Origin: Morchella semilibera
Lineage: Eukaryota; Ascomycota; Pezizomycetes; Pezizales; Morchellaceae
Length of the DNA stretch: 64,000 nt
NCBI GenBank assembly: GCA_009192285.1
Contig: CM018607.1
Span: forward strand, 124,001 to 188,000
Direction: 5' to 3'
Translations under genes and position numbers: made by a program
Notes under the pieces: model-generated
Told to the model about the DNA's origin: nothing
The model's input: only the letters and a program-made list of their open reading frames with translations
Database searches by the model: none
Shown here: piece by piece, positions 46,487 to 56,580 of the stretch
How positions within the stretch are numbered: the stretch's first letter is position 1
Layout: the number at the start of each line of letters is the position of its first letter

Positions 46487-48686
46487 CACACAGGACATCA
46501 TCGAAGCCTTTAGCGATATGGGGGTCTACTCACGTGCTATATACGGTCAGCTCATCAAAGCCTTTGGCGATATGGGGGTCTACTCACGGGCTGTATACGG
46601 TCAGCCCATTATCGAAGCCTTCATCGATATGGGGGTCTACTCACGGGCTGTTTACGGTCAGCACATTATCGAAGCCTTTATCGGTATGGGGGTCTAGTCA
46701 CCGGCTGTATACGGTCAGAACATCATCGAAGCCTTTAGCGATATGGGGGTCTACTCACAAGCTGTATACGGTCAGCACATCATCGGAGCTTTTAGCGATA
46801 TGAGGGTCTACTCACGGGCTGTATAGGGTCAGCCCATTATCGAGGCCTTCAGCGATATGGGGGTCTACTCACACGCTGTATACAGTCAGAACATCACAGA
46901 AGCCTTTAGCGATATGGGGGTCTACTCACGGGCTGTATACAGTCAGCACATCATCGAAGCCTTTAGCGATATGGGGGTATACTCACGGGCTGTATACGGT
47001 CAGCACATCATCGAAGCCTTCATCGATATGGGGGTCTACTCACGGGCTGTATACGGTCAGCACATCATCGAAGCCTTTAGCGATATGGGGGTCTACTCAC
47101 AACCTGTATGCGGTCAGCACATCATCGAAGCCTTTAGCGATATGGGGGTATACTCACTCGCTGTATATGGTCAGCACACCATCGAAGCCTTTAGCGATCT
47201 GGGGGTCTACTCACGGGCTGTATACGGTCAGCACATCATCGAAGCCTTTAGCGATATGGGGGTCTACTCACAACCTCATCAGCAAGACTTCATTTGTCTC
47301 CTGATGTCTCCTGAGCCTCATGAGACTCAAAAAATATCCAAGGGTCTCAGGAGACTCTCAGGAGACCTGAGAGACTGTTGGGAGACTCCAGTCAGAAGTT
47401 GAGTTTGCTGATGCTGTATGCGGTCAACACATCATCGAAGCCTTTAGCGATATGGGGATCTACTCACAACCTGTATACGGTCAGCACATCATCGAAGCCT
47501 TCATCGATATGGGGGTATACTCACGACCTGTATACGGTCAGTCCATTATCGAAGCCTTCATCGATATGGGGGTCTACTCACGGGCTGTATACGGTCAGCA
47601 CATCATCGAAGCCTTTAGCGATATGGGGGTCTACTCACAACCTGTATGCGGTCAGAACATCATCGAAGCCTTTAGCGATATGGGGGTCTACTCACAAGCT
47701 GTATACGGTCAGCACATCATCGGAGCTTTTAGCGATATGAGGGTCTACTCACGGGCTGTATACGGTCAGCCCATTATCGAAGCCTTCATCGATATGGGGG
47801 TCTACTCACGGGCTGTATACGGTCAGCACATCATCGAAGCCTTTATCGGTATGGGGTCTAGTCACCGGCTGTATACGGTCAGCACATCATCGGGGCCTTT
47901 AGCGATATGGGGGTCTACTCACAAGCTGTATACGGTCAGCACATCATCGGAGCTTTTAGCGATATGAGGGTCTACTCACGGGCTGTATAGGGTCAGCCCA
48001 TTATCTATTGAGGCCTTCAGCGATATGGGGGTCTACTCACACGCTGTATACAGTCAGAACATCACAGAAGCCTTTAGCGATATGGGGGTCTACTCACCGG
48101 CTGTACAAGGTCAGCACATCATCGAAGCCTTTAGCGATATGAGAGTCTACTCACAAGCTGTATACGGTCAGCACACCATCGGAGCCTGTAGCGATATGGG
48201 GGTCTACTCACTAGCTGTATATGGTCAGCACACCATCGGAGCCTGTAGCGATATGGGGGTCTACTCACTCGCTGTATATGGTCAGCACACCATCGAAGCC
48301 TTTAGCGATATGGGGGTCTACTCACGGGCTGTATACGGTCAGCACATCATCGAAGCCTGTAGCGATATGGGGGTCTGCTCACTCTCTGTATACGGTTAGC
48401 ACAGCATCGGAGCCTTTAGCGATATGGGGGTCTACTCACGTGCTGTATACGGTCAGCACATCATCAAAGCCTGTAGCGATATGGGGGTCTGCTCACTCTC
48501 TGTATACGGTCAGCACACCGTCGGAGCCCTTAGCGATATGGGGGTCTACTCACAAGCTGTATGCGGTCAGCACATCATCGAAGAAGCCTGTAGCGATATG
48601 GGGGTCTACTCACTCGCTGTATAAGGTCAGCACATCATCGAAGCCTTTAGCAATATGGGGGTCTGTCTACTCACTAGCTGTATATG
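46487..48686 (+). repeat. 57-bp tandem satellite, main block
   Basis: About 36 units of 57 bp with core TTTAGCGATATGGGGGTCTA then CTCAC..GCTGTATACGGTCAG. Since 57 is 19 codons, all three frames repeat; one reads MGVYSRAVYGQHIIEAFSD. Isolated stops (for example at 46824 and 47988) and shifts interrupt each frame. Units carry diagnostic variants, and the set around 46740-46940 recurs around 47900-48080 (shift 1164 bp, about 18 units once the MITE is removed), so there is higher-order structure. The array is interrupted by a MITE at 47277-47413 and cut at the right by the Gypsy element; it resumes at 54861. Confidence 0.9.
47277..47413 (+). mobile_element. MITE family A, copy 2, inside the satellite
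   Basis: 137 bp, ends CATCAGCAAG and TTTGCTGATG, inserted into one 57-bp unit. Removing it with one CT restores the unit (CACAACCTGTATG), so CT (47275-47276 and 47414-47415) is the target duplication. Confidence 0.9.
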
Positions 48687-49199
48687 TATCACGGCGTGGT
48701 GCATGGTCTAGGGGTGTTGCGAGAAGAGGGATTAGTCAGGGATGTTGTCGGGTTCTTTGGGTTTCTATGTCAGGGGTTCGGTTCGGAGATAGGGTATTGG
48801 GGATAGGGGATAAGGTCGGGTTCGGGGTTACGGGTCTTGGGGGTTTCTACGGGGTTCCGTATAGCTGAGTCAGCGGATGGCTACGAGGTGTATATATAGA
48901 GATTGAGTTTTCGCCTGTAGATAGTTTTCTTTCTTTCCTCTTCACGCAACCTTCCTATCTCTAGGAGCTTGTAGTCTTTAGAATTATATCTCTTGATTTC
49001 CTCGCTTCGACGGTTCCCGCCCAGCCCCGGGTTAGACCAACCTCCATAGCTTCGCTTCGCTTCGCTTCGCCCCGCTTCGTCGTTTGCCTCCTGTCTTCTG
49101 TCTTCTCGGTCTATACTTCGTATACCCTCTAGTTTATTGCTCAGCCTCGGTTGTAGACCTTGGCCCCTGTTCTCGCACTGCCCCGACGACCCCGTGATA
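48687..49199 (+). repeat. 5' LTR of the Gypsy element (513 bp)
   Basis: By eye, identical over 513 bp to 54348-54860. Ends are TATCACGG and CCGTGATA, an 8-bp perfect inverted repeat but not the usual TG..CA. A TATA-like TATATATAG lies at 48891-48899. A (GCTTC)n pentamer tract lies near 49047-49075. The 5-bp duplication ATATG (48682-48686 and 54861-54865) flanks the whole element. Confidence 0.95.
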
Positions 49200-49201
49200 C
49201 T

Positions 49202-49211
49202 AAGGTTGCGT
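49202..49211 (+). promoter_or_regulatory. Putative self-priming primer-binding site
   Basis: AAGGTTGCGT, 2 nt after the 5' LTR, is the exact reverse complement of ACGCAACCTT at 48944-48953 inside the LTR, about 45 nt downstream of the TATA-like motif. No TGG-starting site complementary to a tRNA 3' end is seen at the usual position. In Tf1 and relatives the mRNA 5' end primes its own reverse transcription in this way; applying it here is inference. Confidence 0.55.
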
Positions 49212-49249
49212 CTCCAACGCCAACCTCTACAACAAAAACATAGTTAGAG

Positions 49250-50683
49250 ATGTCCGCCATGGATACCGACCGGGTGGATACAGCTACCTTGATGGTAGAA
49301 CTTAGTACCTTTTTCGACACAAACCTTCGCCCCTCCCCCGACCCTGAGAACCCAGGTAATGAAGCAATATACGACCTCATTCTGAAATGTCAGAAGGGTC
49401 TTCAGCAATACGCCCTGGACCTGGATGAGGAAATGCAGAATGGGGATGAAGCAAAAGAACATTGGGAAGTCACGGAAACAAACCTCCACCACGAAGTAAC
49501 AGCCCTCCAAGCCCAAATCACCAGTCTGGAAACCCAGGTTACCACTCTAAATGAGCAGCTTACTACTGCCAACCAAGCAACCCAGGAAGCGGAAGCCGCC
49601 TTAGCCGCCCACATGGCGCTCCCACCTCCACCACCAGTAGCCAACCCTCTTGCTCCTCCCCCGCCCCCTCGCCGCAATCGCCTCCTAGGAAACACTGCTC
49701 GTATCCAAGACCCAAGACCTGAGAGGTCAGAAAAACTTCCAGACCCGGAGAAATACCGTGGTAATAGGAAGGGACTCCCTCAGTTCAAAAATATGTTGCA
49801 ATTGAAACTTTTGGGCAATGCCGATAGGTACCCCACCCTACAGAATCAACTGACCTATGCCATTTCCCGCCTGGAAGGGCCCGCTGCGGATCAATTTATG
49901 CCTTATATCACCACCACCGGCATTAATCTCCCATCCATGGAGAGATTTTTTGAGATTCTGAATACAGCCTTTGGGGACCCGGACCAGGTAGGTACTGCCC
50001 GCCGCGCTCTCAGAAGAATTAGGCAACTCAACCGCCCCTTCTCGGAATACTTCGCCGAGTTCCAACGCTATGCTGCCGAGGCTGGGATGGGAGAGACTGC
50101 CAATGTGGAAGCTCTCCTGGAAGGTCTGAGCGAGGAACTTACCAAGCTCATGGTCCATGAGGAAACCCCCGCTACTGTCATTGAACTTGCTACGATCCTC
50201 CAACGCTTGGACAACAAGCAGCAGATAATTACTGCTCGCTACCGCCCTCGCTACCCAGCCCCCGCATCACAGGCCCGCCCCGCACCTCGCTACGCCACCC
50301 CCACATCTCCTGCACCTCGTTACCAGGCCCCAGCCGCCGCCGCACCTCGATACCCAGCTCCGCCCCCGCCAGCCCCTCGCTACCAAGCCCCCGCTCGCCC
50401 TAACCCTCCTGCCGCCCATCCGTCCTATACGCCGGGAGGAGTGGCCCCTATGGATGTATCTACTGGTTATGGTCGCCCGGACCCTCAGGAAAGAGAGGCC
50501 CGCCGCGTGGAAAATAGATGTTTTTATTGCGGAGGTGTAGGACACCTCGTTAGGGACTGCCCGCAGGCGCCGGCTCCCAGAAAACCCGCCCCCAGGATAA
50601 GGGGAGCTAGGGTGGATATTAGAGAAGAAGGAAAGGAAGAAGCCTCCGGCGATGAGGCGTTAAAAGATTTTTCCCTGGACTGA
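49250..50683 (+). CDS. gag: Gag polyprotein of the Gypsy element
   Basis: 477 residues. A coiled coil lies at about 75-120 (ALQAQITSLETQVTTLNEQL). The retrotransposon capsid domain lies at about 165-300 (FKNMLQLKLLGNADRYP ... FFEILNTAFGDPDQ ... RPFSEYFAEFQRYA). A low-complexity stretch at about 333-390 repeats the heptad-like APRYxAP. A single CCHC zinc knuckle CFYCGGVGHLVRDC begins at C424. It forms the virus-like particle and packages element RNA. The start is the first ATG after the leader. The stop TGA at 50681-50683 lies inside a hairpin. Pol is in the -1 frame relative to gag. Confidence 0.95.
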   Translation: MSAMDTDRVDTATLMVELSTFFDTNLRPSPDPENPGNEAIYDLILKCQKGLQQYALDLDEEMQNGDEAKEHWEVTETNLHHEVTALQAQITSLETQVTTLNEQLTTANQATQEAEAALAAHMALPPPPPVANPLAPPPPPRRNRLLGNTARIQDPRPERSEKLPDPEKYRGNRKGLPQFKNMLQLKLLGNADRYPTLQNQLTYAISRLEGPAADQFMPYITTTGINLPSMERFFEILNTAFGDPDQVGTARRALRRIRQLNRPFSEYFAEFQRYAAEAGMGETANVEALLEGLSEELTKLMVHEETPATVIELATILQRLDNKQQIITARYRPRYPAPASQARPAPRYATPTSPAPRYQAPAAAAPRYPAPPPPAPRYQAPARPNPPAAHPSYTPGGVAPMDVSTGYGRPDPQEREARRVENRCFYCGGVGHLVRDCPQAPAPRKPAPRIRGARVDIREEGKEEASGDEALKDFSLD

Positions 50684-50700
50684 GTGGCTCACTCCAGGGA
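50672..50700 (+). promoter_or_regulatory. Hairpin containing the gag stop codon
   Basis: TCCCTGGA (50672-50679) pairs with TCCAGGGA (50693-50700); after one C-C mismatch TGAG (50681-50684) pairs with CTCA (50688-50691), leaving the loop TGG. The stop TGA is in the upper stem. The pol frame (-1) is open only from 50656, so any frameshift must occur within 50656-50683. No canonical X-XXY-YYZ slippery heptamer is present; an A-AAA-G tetramer ends 6 nt before the hairpin. Confidence 0.6.
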
Positions 50701-50757
50701 CGGTTCAAGAACTTTTCTAGGATTTCGGTTTCTGGGTTTTCGGTTTCGGAGAAAGAT

Positions 50758-53700
50758 ATGGATGGGAATCAATTAGTCGTAACTTGCTCGATTTCTCAAA
50801 ATAAAGATTCTTTTATCCCATCATATGCTCTCATTGATACTGGCGCCTCAGGATACGCGTTCATAGATAAGGACTTCGTATGCCACCACAAACTTAAGAC
50901 TACTCCTCTTATTCTCCCACGACATATAGACGTAATAGACGGCCGACCTATTGAATCAGGAAAAGTCACCCACAAAGTTATTCTCAGTCTTGATATCAAC
51001 GGTCACAGAGAGGACGCTCCCTTTTTTGTTACTCAACTAGGGCATTATCCAATTGTGATGGGGCTCCCCTGGATGCGTCGCCATGCAACTACTATTTTCC
51101 CGGCAGTTAATGAAATACATTTTGATTCCCCCGACTGCCTCCAACAATGTTCGATTGATCATACGAAGGTCATAGCTAAGGGGATCTCCATTGAACCCCC
51201 CGCTAAGCCGATAACCAATATTTCCGTCGTAACCTCTTACGCATTCCATCGAATTCTTAATAAGAAAAGAAAGGGAATGAAACTTTATTCGACTACGCTT
51301 AAGGCCCTCGATGATTTACTTGCTCAAGTACCAAAGGACCCTAAAGCTCTCGTTCCTCTCGAACATCACCAGTACCTTCATTTGCTAAGCGAGCCCGAGG
51401 CATTCAAATTACCCCCCCACCGCGCAGAATATGATTTGTCTATCGATATTCAGGAAGGAAAAACGGTGCCCTTCGGACCCATGTATGGAATGACTCGGCT
51501 AGAGCTCCAGGCACTAAGGGACTACCTGGCGGAATACCTCAGCAATGGACGGATTCGACACAGTATCTCTCCAGCAGGATCTCCGGTGCTATTTGTTAAG
51601 AAAGCTGACGGCTCCCTTCGGCTCTGCGTCGACTATAGGAAGTTGAATGCAGTAACGGTAAAGAATCGACACCCCCTCCCACTGACACCGGAAACCTTTA
51701 TGGGGATTTCATCGGCAAAATATTTTACCAAACTGGACCTGCGCAATGGTTATCATCAGTTGAGAATTAGGGAAGGGATGAATGGAAGACGGCATTTAGG
51801 ACGCGATATGGACATTTTGAATATACCGTTATGCCTTTTGGGTTAACCAATGCTCCAGCTGCTTTTCAACATTGGGTCAATGATATGCTCCGTCCTTATC
51901 TTGACTACTTTGCCACTGCATACCTTGACGATATTTTGATATATTCAAATACCCTGGAAGAACATAAGGAACATGTCGACAAAGTACTCCGGATTCTCGA
52001 CGAGAATCAAGTCCACTTGAAGCCAGAGAAGTGTGAATGGCATGTTAAAGAGACAATGTACTTGGGCTTTGTTCTTACGCCTGAGGGGATTAAGATGGAT
52101 GAATCCAAAGTGGATACTATTAGGAATTGGGAAACCCCGACTTGTTTGAAGGATGTGCAGGAGTTCTTGGGGTTCGCAAATTTTTATCGACGATTTATCT
52201 ATGCGTATTCAAGGGTAGTATCGCCGTTAACTGCCCTAACTAAAACAGGAGTGGTATTTAAATGGACAGACAAGACGGAGAAAGCGTTTCAAGACCTTAA
52301 GTTTGCATTTACCACCGCACCAATTCTCAGACATTTCGACCCCGACCGCGAGATTATTGTAGAAACGGATGCTTCGGACTATGTATCAGCCGCTATTATG
52401 TCCCAACGTGATGAGGAAGGAATATTGCATCCAGTTGCCTTCTTCTCCAAGAAACATACACCAGCAGAGTGCAATTACGAAATTTACGATAAAGAGCTAC
52501 TAGCAATTATTCGGGGGTTTGAAGAATGGCGCTATTTTCTGGAAACAGCCTCATATCCGATTAAGGTCCTTACCGATCATAGGAATCTGGAATATTTTAT
52601 GTCAACGAAGCTTCTTAATCGTCGGCAGACCCGCTGGTCAGAGTTTCTATCGCGGTTCGATTTTGTTATTCAATTTCGTCCAGGAAAACAAGGAGGAAAA
52701 CCGGATGCTCTTACCAGGCGATCAGGGGATCTCCCTAAGGAGGGGGATGAACGCCTTGCGTATCAATATCAGACAGTGTTGAAGAAGAAAAATTTGGATA
52801 ATAAGCTAAGTTTGTTGGCGGGTTCTTTGACAAATGAACCCGCTGAAGGAATGTCCACCGTTCAGGAGTTGTTTATAAAGGCTTACCAAGAAGATAGTTT
52901 CCCAAGCAAGGTACTTATGATGTTAAGGGATGGCACGAAGCAATCAAAGCAAATTTCGCTCGCCGAATGCGCAGAAAATGAAGACGGATTTCTTCTATAT
53001 CGACGCAAGCTCTTCGTACCGGAACATGAGGAACTTCAGCTTAGACTTCTTCGGGAATATCATGATAAACCATCGGCGGGCCACCCAGGTAGAGCAAAGA
53101 CCCTGGAGTTACTGAGTCGGGAGTATTATTGGCCAAATATGCGAAGATATACAGATCGCTATGTTATGAACTGCCATGTTTGTCGCCGAAGTAAAGCAAA
53201 TCGCAATGCCCCCCAAGGAGTTCTTCGTCCCCTTTCGGTTCCCAAAGCGCCATGGACGGATGTTTCGATGGATTTCGTTACAGGTCTACCCCTCAGCAGT
53301 GGTTTTAATGCCATTCTCGTCGTTGTGGATCGCCTTACAAAAATGAGGCATTTTATCCCATGTATCGAAGAATCAGGAGCTAGGGATGTTGCCCGAATGT
53401 ATCTGGAAAATGTATGGAAGTTACACGGACTACCGGAAAAGATAGTATCGGACCGCGGTACCCAGTTTACTTCGGACTTTTGGAAATCGTTATGCGAGCG
53501 TCTTGAAATTTCACCAAGATATTCTACCGCTTTTCACCCTCAGACTGATGGCCAAACCGAGAGAATTAATGCAATTATGGAGCAATACCTTCGCAGCTAC
53601 GTTAATTATCAACAGGATAACTGGGCCACATATTTACCGATGGCGGAATTTGCTACTAATAATCACGTCTCCGAGTCAACTAAGCTCTCACCCTTCGAAG

Positions 53701-54293
53701 CCAATTATGGTCGTCACCCTCGCATGAATTTTGGCCCTCTACGGCATGGCACTACCACCAATGAGGATCAGGCTAATACCATGGCAAGGGACATGTCAGA
53801 AGTGTTCGATTTTCTTCGAGCGGAAATGTTTAGAGCCCAACGGATACAGGAGGAGTCGGCCAATGCAAGTCGTATACCGGCGCCATGCTATGCGGTCGGG
53901 GATAAGGTATGGCTGTCTACGCGGAATCTATTGACGAAGCGGTCGTCGAAGAAGTTAGATTGGAAACAAATCGGACCCTATTCGATCTCTCGGGTAGTTA
54001 GCCCCTATGCCTATGAGCTTACACTCCCTGCCTCTATGAAAGTTCATCCGGTGTTTCATGTTTCGTTGCTGGCACCCGCGGCCAACGACCCCGTTCCGGG
54101 ACAGATTCAAATGCCACCTCCCCCCGTTGAGATCGAGGGCGAACAAGAGTGGGAAGTTGACGTGATTCTGGACTCACGGAAACGACGAGGAAGATTGGAA
54201 TACCTGGTTCGATACACAGGTTATGACGAGCCATCATGGCAACCTTACGGTGATTTAGACAATTCTCCTGAACTGCTTAAGGATTTTCCATGA
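50758..54293 (+). pseudogene. pol: Pol polyprotein of the Gypsy element, one-base frameshift
   Basis: Two open segments, 50758-51846 (362 codons) and 51831-54293 (820 codons), are one gene broken near 51775-51777, where a G run is one base short. Order: aspartic protease (LIDTGASGYAF, Asp about residue 27); reverse transcriptase (CVDYRKLNAV, TKLDLRNGYHQL, then MPFGLTNAPAAF and YLDDILIYS after the break); RNase H (ETDASDYVSAAI, YDKELLAI, LTDHRNLEYF); integrase with an H-H-C-C finger (GHPGR...NCHVC) and a DDE core (SMDFVTGLP, SDRGTQF, TDGQTERI); a GPY-type module (IGPYSISRV); and a chromodomain at the end (EWEVDVILD ... LEYLVRYTGYDEPSW). The chromodomain would target chromatin marks for insertion. 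Pol is in the -1 frame relative to gag. Confidence 0.95.
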
Positions 54294-54330
54294 ACGATAC
54301 CCACGCAAGCCTAAGAGGACTTAGGCCTCA

Positions 54331-54338
54331 GAGGGGGA
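54331..54338 (+). other. Polypurine tract
   Basis: GAGGGGGA, 9 bp upstream of the 3' LTR, the expected plus-strand primer position for a Gypsy element. Confidence 0.7.
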
Positions 54339-54347
54339 CCTAATATC

Positions 54348-54860
54348 TATCACGGCGTGGTGCATGGTCTAGGGGTGTTGCGAGAAGAGGGATTAGTCAG
54401 GGATGTTGTCGGGTTCTTTGGGTTTCTATGTCAGGGGTTCGGTTCGGAGATAGGGTATTGGGGATAGGGGATAAGGTCGGGTTCGGGGTTACGGGTCTTG
54501 GGGGTTTCTACGGGGTTCCGTATAGCTGAGTCAGCGGATGGCTACGAGGTGTATATATAGAGATTGAGTTTTCGCCTGTAGATAGTTTTCTTTCTTTCCT
54601 CTTCACGCAACCTTCCTATCTCTAGGAGCTTGTAGTCTTTAGAATTATATCTCTTGATTTCCTCGCTTCGACGGTTCCCGCCCAGCCCCGGGTTAGACCA
54701 ACCTCCATAGCTTCGCTTCGCTTCGCTTCGCCCCGCTTCGTCGTTTGCCTCCTGTCTTCTGTCTTCTCGGTCTATACTTCGTATACCCTCTAGTTTATTG
54801 CTCAGCCTCGGTTGTAGACCTTGGCCCCTGTTCTCGCACTGCCCCGACGACCCCGTGATA
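54348..54860 (+). repeat. 3' LTR of the Gypsy element (513 bp)
   Basis: Same length and, by eye, same sequence as 48687-49199; ends TATCACGG and CCGTGATA. The ATATG duplication follows at 54861-54865. Confidence 0.95.
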
Positions 54861-55030
54861 ATATGGTCAGCACACCATCGGAGGCATCAGCGATATGGGG
54901 GTCTACTCACTCGCTGTATACGGTCAGCACATCCTCGAAGCCTTTAGCGATATGGGGGTCTACTCACGGCCTGTATACGGTCAGCACATCATCGAAGGCA
55001 TCAGCGATCTGGGGCTGCTCACATCCTGAA
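54861..55030 (+). repeat. 57-bp tandem satellite, right remnant
   Basis: About three units (GATATGGGGGTCTACTCAC, GCTGTATACGGTCAGCACAT) continuing the array interrupted by the Gypsy insertion. The last unit degrades at about 55020 into unique DNA. Confidence 0.9.
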
Positions 55031-55233
55031 AAGGTTAGTATATTATATAACAATAATCTTTGTCACTTTGCCCACCTCCTATATATGGTTAGCATCTCAT
55101 TCGAGTCACTCGACGGTGTGGAGTCTATTAGTTAGAGTGATAAACTAGGTTCTATATACTTTTTGGGCCTGGTTATGTTTTAGCCGGAGTGTTGCATTAG
55201 CGAATGTGAAGGACATTGGAAAGGTCTATGACT

Positions 55234-56580
55234 TCACCTCCTGTCAATCTCGTTTACTCGGATGTGGAACCGTTGTATATGCATCAAGTCGTTGTTTCTC
55301 GAAGGGTCGGCAGTACCCAAGCCTGAACCGTCCTGTTGCTCGGAATCATCTAGAGCATTGTCCACAACTGTGATTTGTGAAGTAATTTGAAACCACCGTT
55401 TACAATAGGTGCTTTCAGAAGTATAATTTAGTAACACCCTGCTTTCCTTGAAGTAGAGAATCGATCAATTACCAGTTCACACGCTCTAGCTGGTAGCCAG
55501 TACCAACGGGCCCGGTGTATCGTGTACCGCAAGCCGGGCACCTATGATCGCTTTCTCCTTTCTTTACATTCTTGCGTATGACTATCGCCATTGAAAGGAT
55601 CATGCCGGCCGTGACGGTCCAGTGCTCTGGTGCCAATAGCGCACCGCTCTCTTCATTGGTGATGTCATATTCCCCCCGTTCAACAAAGGATTTTCCCGCA
55701 GACTCTTTGAAGCACATTGAGACAATATTCCGGAAATCCTGCAATTATAGGATTAGTCATATCCCATAACTTCTTTAATCTTAGGATCGGTAATATCTCG
55801 AGACGTAGGATGTTCAGGACAAAACGATACCTCATAATTTAGGCACAAGTCGAATGGTAATGGCCGTTCGTAGCCTAACGCATCAATGAATCTAATTGGC
55901 TCATGGTCTGGGGGAAAGCCGACGTATTTCATCCTGTTTTCGACTCGCTTCAGGACGACGTTTGTTTCCCGGACTCCGTCTGTGACCATTTTCCTGGAGG
56001 CCGACAATCACTGTAAGAATCTAACCGCGAGTTGAGCCATGTTCAGGTTTACATACATTGAGCCACTAAGGAAGAGCATGTCTAGCATATCAAGCTTTCT
56101 TTCGAGGTCCATCTGGTACTGTTGAAACTTTGCCCTCCCCTTAACCTCCCATGCCGCTTGTCGCCATACCTTTCCTTTCACAAGCTTTTGGTTTAGCTTC
56201 TCTAAAACCTGTAGGGTTGTTAAAGCCTCCGTAAGTTGCTCCCTAGCATGTTTAGCGGCGCGCGGTGATAGCTCTACATTAGCAAGCATAGGTTCAACGA
56301 TTTCCAACTTATCTCTCAGTTCCATTAGCTTCGCCGTTAGATCTTCATCAGCAAGACTTCATTTGTCTCCTGATGTCTCCTGAGCCTCAGGAGACTCAAA
56401 GAATCTCCAGGAGTCTCAGGAGACTCTCAGGAGACCTGGGAGACTGTTGGGATACTGCAGTCATAAGTTGAGTTTGCTGATGCCTTCGCGCTCTTTCTTG
56501 GCTCCACTAATATTTACCCATAATGTGAAACCGAGTTTGGTGACTAAAAGAATATCACCGATACCGACACCGAACGACAT
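55234..56580 (-). pseudogene. STAND-type N-terminal plus ubiquitin-like gene, broken by a MITE
   Basis: From ATG 56580: MSFGVGIGDILLVTKLGFTL, the start typical of many fungal STAND-associated proteins, to about 56483; then a 137-bp MITE (56346-56482). The frame resumes with DLTAKLMELRDKLEIVEPML and a helical region. An in-frame TGA at 56010-56008 interrupts it. Then comes a ubiquitin-like (ULD-type) domain beginning IRFIDALGYERPLPFDLC, with a 92-nt GT..AG intron (55830-55739) joining LCLNYE to DFRNIVSMCF, then a Cys pair (CPACG). A final segment to 55234 would need a 34-nt intron after VNW; otherwise the gene ends at 55469. Removing the MITE with a short duplication restores one frame (KKEREDLTAK). 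Such proteins are thought to act with NLR-type receptors. Confidence 0.75.
56346..56482 (+). mobile_element. MITE family A, copy 3, inside an exon
   Basis: 137 bp, CATCAGCAAG to TTTGCTGATG, same length as the copies at 7834 and 47277. Flanks are CTT on the left and CCTT on the right, so the target duplication is CTT with an extra base or has mutated. Confidence 0.9.

Larger units (their letters stand above)
48687..54860 (+). mobile_element. Ty3/Gypsy chromovirus, complete and recent
   Basis: Order LTR, gag, pol (protease, reverse transcriptase, RNase H, integrase, chromodomain), LTR; 6174 bp. The integrase-after-RT order and the C-terminal chromodomain place it in the Ty3/Gypsy chromoviruses. 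Identical LTRs and an intact ATATG duplication mean insertion was very recent. It sits inside a 57-bp satellite unit: joining the flanks at ATATG restores GCTGTATATGGTCAGCACACC. A one-base loss in the RT region means this copy probably cannot make full-length Pol. A polypurine GAGGGGGA lies at 54331-54338, 9 bp before the 3' LTR. Confidence 0.95.

Noticed and set aside
46487-48686. CRISPR-like array
   Set aside because: Units are contiguous near-identical 57-mers with no unique spacers, and the DNA is eukaryotic.
46411-48868. Several 60-215 codon frames through the 57-bp array as a repeat protein
   Set aside because: Because 57 is divisible by 3, all frames stay open by default; stops and indels interrupt every frame and no start, promoter or splice logic joins them. 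Kept as a satellite.
56000-56040. 15-nt intron that would remove the TGA in the ubiquitin-like gene
   Set aside because: GTTAGATTCTTACAG is far below the minimum intron length; treated as a nonsense codon.
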